NCBI GenBank assembly: GCA_041485845.1
Contig: JBGPKH010000282.1
Location: 1-10,721, forward strand
Direction of reading: 5' to 3'
Length of the DNA: 10,721 bases
Origin: OMOG01 sp041485845
GTDB taxonomy: Bacteria; Acidobacteriota; Terriglobia; Bryobacterales; Bryobacteraceae
Part shown: positions 6,307 through 10,721 of the stretch, in pieces
How the letters are laid out: each line of letters begins with the position of its first letter
Position numbering within the stretch: position 1 is the first letter of the stretch
Notes under the pieces: generated by a model
The model's input: the letters and a program-made list of their open reading frames with translations, nothing else
Databases searched by the model: none
What the model was told of the DNA's origin: nothing
Translations under genes and position numbers: made by a program

Positions 6307-7482
6307 TCAAAAGTCCAACTTCTGCCACGCCCTTTCCCATGTAAACTCTTTTTCCAGCAACAGCCTGCCGGCCTGGCCCAGATTCTCCCGGAGACTGGAG
6401 CATTTCAACAGCCGCGACACAGCGCCGGCGAAGGCGCGCGAACCGTCGGCGATTAACAAGTGTTCGCCGTCACGCGCCGGGAGTCCTTCCGCCCCCACCG
6501 TGGTGGATACCACCGGCAACCCGGCGGCCCACGCTTCGAGAATTTTCACCCGCGTGCCACTGCCTGCCAGCAGGGGAACCACCGCCACACGGGCGCGCGC
6601 CAATTCTCGAATCGCGTCGTCCACTTGACCTTGTACCTCGATTCGCGGGTCGCCGGATGTAAATTGACGCACAGAATTGGGGTTCTTTCCCACTAATCGC
6701 CAGATCAGCCGCGGCCATGGCTCGCGGAGCAACGGCCATATCTCGTTACGAAAGAAGCGCACCGCGGACCGGTTCGGATGGTACTCCAGGTTTCCCGAGA
6801 AGACGATGACCTCCTCGTCCGCACGCAGCGGGAGCGGCGCCAGTGGAATCGCGTTGGGGTAGACCGTGATGCGGGCGCCGGGAGCGATGGCGCGCGCCAG
6901 CTCCGCGTCGCCTTCGGACACCGCGAGCAACTGGGTGAAACGCGGCAGCCAGGTTCGCTCCAGTTCGAGCGAGGCGTCGCGAAACACGCGATGCGCGAAC
7001 GCCGCGGCACGGCCTTCGACCTCCGCGCAGCGCTGGTGCAAGCGGGATTCGATATTGTGCAGGTCGAGGACCGTGCGGGCGCAGACCGGGGAGATCTGAT
7101 CCCAATACGGCGCGCACCAGAAGTGCTCGACGATCCCGAGGTCGTATCGCCTGCCTTCGAGCGCGCTCTCGACTTCGCGGGCGAAGCCGGAGAAGCGGTC
7201 CACCAGCGGCGGAACGGCGCGGGTGACGCGCACCGCGTTGCGCAGCGCGCGCGCCGCGAAACCGCGGCCGTTGGCCGGGAGATCGATCACGCAAATTCGG
7301 CGGACGAGTCCGGCGGGCAGATGGAGCGCGGGATCGGCGGCGCCGGGCTGGCGAAAGACGAGGAGGTCGACCTCGTAGAAGCGGGCGAGGTGATGCAGCA
7401 GGGACGCGGTACGCAAGGCTCCCCCGCCGGCCAGCGGATAAGGCGTCTCGGGAGCCAGGAGGAGGGCAGCGGGCTTATGCAG
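6307..7482 (-). CDS. GT4 family glycosyltransferase, apparent CTG start
   Basis: The frame encodes a GT-B transferase with VLDLHNIES, TVYPNAI, VIVFSGNLEYHPNRSAVRFF, and the donor-site run LAGSGTRVKILEAWAAGLPV followed by STTVGAEGL. This type is frequent in exopolysaccharide clusters. The first standard start (TTG at 7416) would cut into the first strand and glycine loop. The frame upstream reads HKPAALLLAPETPYPLAGGG, exactly the family's usual N terminus, and is preceded by CTG at 7482, in phase where an ATG is expected. Between that CTG and the in-frame TGA farther upstream there is no ATG, GTG or TTG. AGAAAGG lies about 10 bases before the CTG and could be its ribosome site. From CTG the protein is 391 residues. 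It begins 2 bases after the stop of the short third ORF of the toxin-antitoxin operon, so it may be translated by coupling, or its original start was lost. Confidence 0.82.
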   Translation of the reverse strand: MHKPAALLLAPETPYPLAGGGALRTASLLHHLARFYEVDLLVFRQPGAADPALHLPAGLVRRICVIDLPANGRGFAARALRNAVRVTRAVPPLVDRFSGFAREVESALEGRRYDLGIVEHFWCAPYWDQISPVCARTVLDLHNIESRLHQRCAEVEGRAAAFAHRVFRDASLELERTWLPRFTQLLAVSEGDAELARAIAPGARITVYPNAIPLAPLPLRADEEVIVFSGNLEYHPNRSAVRFFRNEIWPLLREPWPRLIWRLVGKNPNSVRQFTSGDPRIEVQGQVDDAIRELARARVAVVPLLAGSGTRVKILEAWAAGLPVVSTTVGAEGLPARDGEHLLIADGSRAFAGAVSRLLKCSSLRENLGQAGRLLLEKEFTWERAWQKLDF

Positions 7483-7484
7483 TT

Positions 7485-7655
7485 TTAGACTTGCCTTTCT
7501 CTCCGAGGGACAGACAACATGGGAAGGCGATCTTCGCCGTCGAATTGCTCAGCCCACACGATTACGTGCTTTGCGGTGAGCTGCCCCAACTCCTCCCTTC
7601 GGTAGTTAGCGGCTGTCGCCGAGATCGATGCCGCGAGTTGTTCAATGGTGGTCAT
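7485..7655 (-). CDS. Short third ORF of the toxin-antitoxin operon, probably a truncated gene
   Basis: A 56-codon ORF. The ATG at 7655 lies 3 bases after the antitoxin stop, and AAGGTGA, overlapping that stop, serves as a well-placed ribosome site (AAGG 6 bases before the ATG). It begins MTTIEQLAASISATAANYRR and continues with HVIVWAEQFDGEDRLPML (30-47), which reads as real helical protein rather than random sequence. The end (SVPRERQV-like) loses that character, so the gene appears cut near base 7512, with its former 3' part replaced by the leader of the glycosyltransferase. I do not recognise the family with confidence. The xWxxQFxxxxRLPML pattern resembles the N terminus of accessory proteins seen beside toxin-antitoxin or defence genes. 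It may also provide translational coupling to the CTG start 2 bases after its stop. Confidence 0.5.
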   Translation of the reverse strand: MTTIEQLAASISATAANYRREELGQLTAKHVIVWAEQFDGEDRLPMLSVPRRERQV

Positions 7656-7658
7656 CCG

Positions 7659-7976
7659 TCACCTTTTCAAGGCTAGCTCGAAATGAACGCCTTCTGTCTT
7701 TTGCAGTGCCGTCAGGATGCTGGAAAGGTTCGCGGCCGAGGGGCTGCCCTTAGGCCCGAGCATGCGCATAAGGCTCTTGGCCGGAATGCGCGTGCGTTTT
7801 TCGAGGTTCTGAAAACCAACGGTCGCGTTGACATAGTCACGCAGCACGGCCTTGCCGGTTTCAAGGTCGCCGTTGATGATGCATTCGACAGCCTCACGTA
7901 GGAGGGCCTGGCGGAAGTCAGGATCGCGCTGTGCGCGTGCCCGGATGGCTTCCTTGAAGTCGTGGGTAAGGGGCAT
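7659..7976 (-). CDS. HigA-like / XRE-type antitoxin of a type II toxin-antitoxin pair
   Basis: A 105-residue protein starting MPLTHDFKEAIRARAQRDPD, with a helical dimer/toxin-binding N-terminal half. A C-terminal helix-turn-helix (about 58-95) reads NLEKRTRIPAKSLMRMLGP, then PSAANLSSILTALQKTEGV. The start at 7976 is set by a strong AGGAG (7985-7989), 8 bases upstream, and by the 1-base TAATG overlap with the toxin stop. A longer frame from 8021 only reads the toxin tail out of frame. It should bind and neutralise the RelE/HigB-type toxin and repress the operon by binding the palindrome at 8323-8338. Toxin-first gene order is the HigBA arrangement. The antitoxin frame is intact even though the toxin frame is broken. 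Confidence 0.85.
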   Translation of the reverse strand: MPLTHDFKEAIRARAQRDPDFRQALLREAVECIINGDLETGKAVLRDYVNATVGFQNLEKRTRIPAKSLMRMLGPKGSPSAANLSSILTALQKTEGVHFELALKR

Positions 7977-8309
7977 TACTGGATCTCCTGTTTCTTCCTT
8001 CGTTTGTAATCGGCCCAGCATTCCTGCGCCTCCGCAATATCCTTCTGCTGTCGTTTCTTCGTGCCGCCGCCGAGCAGAATCACGAGGGTCTCTCCGTCCT
8101 TGCCAAAGTAAATGCGGTAGCCGGGGCCGAAGTCGATCTTGTGTTCAAAAAACGCCCGTGCCGACGCCCTTGGTCTTCGAGAAATTTCCCTGCTCCATCC
8201 GCGTGAGCGCGATGGCCACTTTGGCCGCGGCCACCGCGTCGAGCCCCTCGATCCAGTTAGCGAACCGTTTATTTCCGTTCTCGTCAATATAGCCGCGGAA
8301 CTCGATCAT
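7976..8309 (-). pseudogene. RelE/HigB-family toxin with a +1 frameshift at a TTT-TGA site
   Basis: From the ATG at 8309 the frame gives MIEFRGYIDENGNKRFANWI, then EGLDAVAAAKVAIALTRMEQ, then GNFSKTKGVGTGVF, and stops at TGA (8147-8145) after 54 codons. Skipping one T in the run of six (8147-8152) restores EHKIDFGPGYRIYFGKDGET, then LVILLGGGTKKRQQKDIAEA and a lysine-rich end, for a 110-residue toxin of normal length. The conserved FGPGYRIYFGKDG and LLGGGTKKRQQ blocks are hallmarks of the RelE/ParE-superfamily toxins that cleave mRNA on the ribosome. As written the gene is split, so I call it a pseudogene. The site (GTT TTT TGA A) would also allow a +1 ribosomal slip or transcriptional slippage, which could make a low level of full toxin. 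A sequencing error in the homopolymer is a third option. Confidence 0.85.
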
Positions 8310-8319
8310 TCAAAGAATG

Positions 8320-8348
8320 ATAGTAACAATTTTGTTACCATTTGTCAA
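8320..8348 (-). promoter_or_regulatory. Sigma-70-type promoter of the toxin-antitoxin operon
   Basis: On the minus strand a consensus TTGACA (8348-8343) and TACTAT (8325-8320) are separated by exactly 17 bases. Transcription would begin around 8313, only about four bases before the toxin ATG at 8309, so the mRNA would be nearly leaderless. The region is AT-rich compared with its surroundings. This is the best-formed promoter I see in the window. Confidence 0.8.
8323..8338. promoter_or_regulatory. Perfect palindromic operator GTAACAA-N2-TTGTTAC
   Basis: Seven-base arms around a two-base centre form a perfect 16-base palindrome. It fills most of the spacer and touches the -10 box of the toxin-antitoxin promoter. 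That is the classical place for a HigA-type antitoxin to block RNA polymerase, so it is the likely autoregulatory site. Binding itself is inferred. Confidence 0.75.
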
Positions 8349-8474
8349 GCGTTTGAAAAGTTAAAAGTCACCCTCTTTGCCTCTCCTCAGCGAGGGACTG
8401 AGGCGCTGATCCGGCTCGCCGTGTTATCCTTTCGGCGACCGGAGCCTGGGCGAACGAGTTTTACGGGACTGGAC
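8349..8474. other. Intergenic gap with hairpins, no gene seen
   Basis: No coding signal is seen on either strand between the toxin-antitoxin promoter and the glycosyltransferase stop. An imperfect hairpin (CCGG-CT-CGCCG at 8411-8421 with CGGCG-A-CCGG at 8433-8442) and a short one (CCTCAG/CTGAGG, 8385-8403) lie just after the glycosyltransferase gene on the minus strand. Neither is followed by a T-run, so a factor-independent terminator is not convincing. They may mark the boundary of the inserted toxin-antitoxin module. Confidence 0.4.
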
Positions 8475-9530
8475 TCATCCGGCAAAGCGCTTGCGAGCCT
8501 CCTGGTAGACTTCGTGCGTAAGCCGGGCGGTTCGATCCCAGGAGTACAACTGTGCGCGGGCCAAAGAGCGCGCGCGGAACGCGGCGAGCCACTCGGGCTG
8601 CCCGACAGCCTGGAGCATGGCGCGGGCCAACTCTTCGGAGGTCCCGGCGTAGATAGCGGCGTCGCCGGCCAGTTCGGACACCGCGGGCGAGGCGATCACC
8701 GGGGCGCCGCACTGCATGGCCTCCAAGACGGGCAGGCCGAAGCCTTCGTAGAGAGACGGGTAGACGAACGCCAGCGCGCCGGAGTAGAGAGCCGGGAGTG
8801 CGGCGTCGGGCACTTCGCCCGTCAGGCGGAGGCCGGGCTCTTCCGCCAGGGCCGCGAAGTCGTCACGGCGCCGGCCGGCGATGACCAGATCGATCGCATG
8901 GCGGCGGCGGACGTGGCGCCAGGCGTCGAGGAGAGCGGGGAGGTTCTTGCGGGGTTCCAGCGTGCCCACAAAGAGGAAATAAGGCTGCGTCGTGGCGCCC
9001 TGCTCTACCGGCTTCAACCAGGATGGCGCGGCTTCGGGAATGGCCACAATTCGGTCCGGCCGCAGACGGAAGCGTTCGATGGCTTGCTTGCGAACGGCCT
9101 CGCCCGGCGCGATCAGCATGGTGGCGATACCCAGTTCCACTAACACCGGAGTGCGGCGTCTGACTCGGTCGGCGGCGGAATGCCACCGCCCATTCATCCA
9201 GGGAGACAAATCGTGTAGCGTGAGGACGCTGGGACGGCGCGGCAGGTACGGCACCGAAAAGTCCGGGCCGTGGACCAGGTCGGCGTGGAGCCGGCTCAGT
9301 TCGCGGTCGATACCCCAGAGCCACCAGCGGCGCTCGACGGCATTGCGCGGTCCACCGCCGCGCTTCAGGTTGCCGGGCGCGCCCTCGGGCATGCGGAAGG
9401 GCTGATCGGAGATGCAGACAAACTCATCGTCCGGGAATCCGCGGGCCAGCGCCAGCGCGAGCTCGGAGGTGTAGCGCGCCAGACCGCCGCTCGAAAGCGA
9501 GAGGGACGCGGCTTCAATCGCCACGCGCAT
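8475..9530 (-). CDS. GT4 family glycosyltransferase
   Basis: A 351-residue GT-B glycosyltransferase. It has MRVAIEAASLSLSSGGLARY (first strand and glycine loop), LHADLVHGPDFSVPYLP (81-97), SVLTLHDLSPWMNGRW (101-116), FLFVGTLEPRKNLPALLDAW (185-204), then PALYSGALAFVYPSLYEGFG (246-265) with the EX7E pair E262/E270. The architecture matches mannosyl- or rhamnosyltransferase-like GT4 enzymes; the donor cannot be fixed from sequence. The start at 9530 is supported by a good ribosome site AAGGTG six bases upstream and by the family N terminus. The frame continues to 9629 but only over the preceding gene. It follows rfbB by 11 bases, so the two are almost certainly co-transcribed, which makes a dTDP-sugar-related donor plausible. 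Downstream the operon is broken by the toxin-antitoxin module. Confidence 0.9.
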   Translation of the reverse strand: MRVAIEAASLSLSSGGLARYTSELALALARGFPDDEFVCISDQPFRMPEGAPGNLKRGGGPRNAVERRWWLWGIDRELSRLHADLVHGPDFSVPYLPRRPSVLTLHDLSPWMNGRWHSAADRVRRRTPVLVELGIATMLIAPGEAVRKQAIERFRLRPDRIVAIPEAAPSWLKPVEQGATTQPYFLFVGTLEPRKNLPALLDAWRHVRRRHAIDLVIAGRRRDDFAALAEEPGLRLTGEVPDAALPALYSGALAFVYPSLYEGFGLPVLEAMQCGAPVIASPAVSELAGDAAIYAGTSEELARAMLQAVGQPEWLAAFRARSLARAQLYSWDRTARLTHEVYQEARKRFAG

Positions 9531-9541
9531 CGGTGACACCT

Positions 9542-10549
9542 TCAGCGATTGGCGTAGTTGGTCTCGTAATACGTGCGGTACTCGCCGCTGCGCACGCGCG
9601 CCACCCACGCTCGATTCGCGCGATACCATTGGATGGTCCCGGCCAGCCCCGTCTCAAAATCCATGACGGGCGCCCAGCCGGTTTCACTCATCAGTTTTTC
9701 GCTCGACAAGGCATAGCGGCGGTCGTGCCCTGGACGATCCGTCACATATTGAATCAGCGACTCCGGTTTTCCGGTCAGCGCCAGCACCTGCCGCACCACG
9801 TGCAGGTTCGGCAGCGAGCGGTTCCCGCCGATGTTGTAGATCTCGCCCTCGCGGCCTCTATCGAGAACCGCGAGAACGCCGCGGCAATGGTCGTCGACGT
9901 ACAGCCAGTCGCGCACCTGCATACCGTCTCCATAAACGGGCAAGGAGCGATCCTCCAGGGCGTTGGCGATCATGAGAGGAATCAGCTTTTCCGGAAACTG
10001 GTACGGGCCATAGTTGTTGGACGCCCGGGTAATGAGCACCGGCACGCGATAGGTAACGAAGTAAGACCGGGCCAACAGGTCGGAGCCGGCCTTGGACGCC
10101 GAGTACGGGCTGCTGGGGTTGAGCGGAAACTCCTCGGCGGCTTCGAGCGGCGCTGCCAAACTGCCGTAGACTTCGTCAGTGGAAACGTGCACGAAGCGGC
10201 CCAGCGAGTGTTTGCGCACGGCTTCGAGCAGCGTGAACGTGCCGCGAAGATTGGTCTGGATCACCGGCTCGGGCGAAAGAATGCTGCGGTCCACGTGCGA
10301 CTCGGCGGCGAAGTGCACGATGGCATCGGGCCGCTCGCCGGCGAGAATGGAATCGACCAGCGGAGCGTCGCAGATGTCGCCGTGAACGAAGCGGTATCGC
10401 TCGCTCGAGGCTACGGACTCGAGGTTCTCCAGGTTGCCGGCGTAAGTCAGTTTGTCGAGGTTGACGACGCGGTGGGCCGTCTCGCCGATGAGTAAGCGGA
10501 TGAATGCCGACCCGATGAATCCGGCGCCGCCAGTGACTAGGATCTTCAT
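9542..10549 (-). CDS. rfbB: dTDP-glucose 4,6-dehydratase
   Basis: A 335-residue extended short-chain dehydrogenase that matches RfbB/RmlB closely. It has the NAD-binding GGAGFIGS (7-14), NLDKLTYAGNLENL (30-43), GDICD, HFAAESHVDRSI (79-90), the catalytic STDEVYGS (123-130, with T124-D125-E126), PYSASKAGSD (148-157, with Y149 and K153), TRASNNYGPYQFPEKLIPL (174-192) and YGDGMQVRDWLYVDDHCRG (206-224). The enzyme converts dTDP-glucose to dTDP-4-keto-6-deoxyglucose in the cytoplasm, the committed step toward dTDP-rhamnose and related deoxysugars. Start 10549 gives the usual MKILVTGG N terminus, with GAGG nine bases upstream; the upstream extension to 10630 reads through palindromes and is rejected. 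It follows the probable rfbC-like gene and leads directly into a glycosyltransferase. No key residue is missing. Confidence 0.95.
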   Translation of the reverse strand: MKILVTGGAGFIGSAFIRLLIGETAHRVVNLDKLTYAGNLENLESVASSERYRFVHGDICDAPLVDSILAGERPDAIVHFAAESHVDRSILSPEPVIQTNLRGTFTLLEAVRKHSLGRFVHVSTDEVYGSLAAPLEAAEEFPLNPSSPYSASKAGSDLLARSYFVTYRVPVLITRASNNYGPYQFPEKLIPLMIANALEDRSLPVYGDGMQVRDWLYVDDHCRGVLAVLDRGREGEIYNIGGNRSLPNLHVVRQVLALTGKPESLIQYVTDRPGHDRRYALSSEKLMSETGWAPVMDFETGLAGTIQWYRANRAWVARVRSGEYRTYYETNYANR

Positions 10550-10587
10550 GTTAGTGAGCCTCACGGAGAGCACACCAAGAGTCAGCG

Positions 10588-10623
10588 GGCCGATTGCCAA
10601 TCGGCCGCAGGTTGACAACCTGC
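10588..10623. repeat. Two tandem perfect palindromes upstream of rfbB
   Basis: GGCCGATTG-C-CAATCGGCC (10588-10606) and GCAGGTTG-A-CAACCTGC (10607-10623) abut exactly, each a perfect inverted repeat around one base. They fill the gap between the epimerase stop and rfbB. This paired-palindrome unit resembles a dispersed intergenic repeat I associate with acidobacterial genomes; that link is from memory. No T-run follows, so it is not a typical terminator, though it could stabilise mRNA ends. Confidence 0.75.
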
Positions 10624-10666
10624 CCCACATGTCGCGGCAAAAGCGAACAGTCTTGGCGCATGACGA

Positions 10667-10721
10667 CTACTTCCGCTGAGTCTCCCAGTCGTAGTGGATC
10701 GACGGGTCGTCGTACGGGATG
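10667..10721 (-). CDS. Probable dTDP-4-dehydrorhamnose 3,5-epimerase, C-terminal end (partial)
   Basis: Only the last 17 codons are in the window: IPYDDPSIHYDWETQRK, then TAG at 10669-10667. A YDDPxIxxDW tail of this kind is seen at the end of many RfbC/RmlC-family epimerases, and the gene directly precedes rfbB, the usual partner. RfbC would convert the RfbB product toward dTDP-4-dehydrorhamnose. The match is short, so the call leans on context. The gene continues beyond the right edge. Confidence 0.6.
   Translation of the reverse strand, partial: IPYDDPSIHYDWETQRK

Noticed and set aside
7977..8021. Antitoxin start at 8021
   Set aside because: Those 15 codons read the toxin tail out of frame; AGGAG and the TAATG overlap point to 7976.
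8139..9143. Long plus-strand open frame of 334 codons
   Set aside because: It lies antisense to the toxin-antitoxin region and a clear glycosyltransferase; the translation is Arg/Gly-rich with no recognisable motifs, as expected from GC-rich shadow frames.
9533..10495. Plus-strand open frame of 320 codons opposite rfbB
   Set aside because: Shadow of rfbB, which has every catalytic motif; no ribosome site or family pattern supports the plus frame.
1..10721. CRISPR array, tRNA, rRNA or transposase genes
   Set aside because: I looked for regular repeats with spacers, tRNA-like cloverleaf ends and transposase motifs on both strands and saw none.

Overview
This is a GC-rich bacterial window in which almost every intact gene lies on the minus strand. 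Protein flavour (a CocE-type hydrolase remnant, a DUF3108 secreted protein, a GT4-methyltransferase fusion, acidobacterial-looking toxin-antitoxin modules) and dispersed palindromic intergenic elements suggest an Acidobacteriota genome of the Solibacter/Bryobacterales type. That assignment rests on remembered family resemblance, not on a search.

Reading in the direction of transcription (right to left), the window is part of a surface polysaccharide (exopolysaccharide or O-antigen-like) locus. It opens with the last 17 codons of a probable dTDP-4-dehydrorhamnose 3,5-epimerase (rfbC-like, 10667-10721). An intergenic gap with two tandem perfect palindromes follows, then rfbB, dTDP-glucose 4,6-dehydratase (9542-10549), and a GT4 glycosyltransferase (8475-9530). 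After a toxin-antitoxin interruption come two more GT4 glycosyltransferases (6307-7482 and 5107-6264), a DUF3108 secreted protein (4244-5011), a large GT4 plus SAM-methyltransferase fusion (2266-4242), an ABC-2 polysaccharide export permease with an unusual N-terminal beta-sandwich domain (1049-2269), and a DedA/VTT membrane protein (440-1045). The last four genes are packed with gaps of 1 to 3 bases or a 4-base ATGA overlap, so they are probably translationally coupled. A working model: RfbB/RfbC start dTDP-deoxysugar synthesis, the glycosyltransferases build and modify a lipid-linked glycan, and the permease exports it. The matching ABC ATPase is not in the window.

Between the first and second complete glycosyltransferase genes (about 7485-8350) sits a HigB/HigA-type toxin-antitoxin operon plus a short third ORF. 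It has its own consensus sigma-70-like promoter, with a perfect 16-base palindromic operator inside the spacer. The toxin gene carries a +1 frameshift in a run of six T at a TTT-TGA site, and the third ORF looks truncated. The glycosyltransferase just downstream lacks a normal start codon; its best start is CTG.

The left end (1-395) is a wreck. A 5'-open fragment of a CocE/NonD hydrolase on the plus strand is cut off at about 181. It abuts, tail to tail, a minus-strand ribbon-helix-helix antitoxin remnant (187-395) that is both frameshifted and missing its C terminus. Both homologies end within a few bases of each other, which marks a rearrangement or deletion junction.
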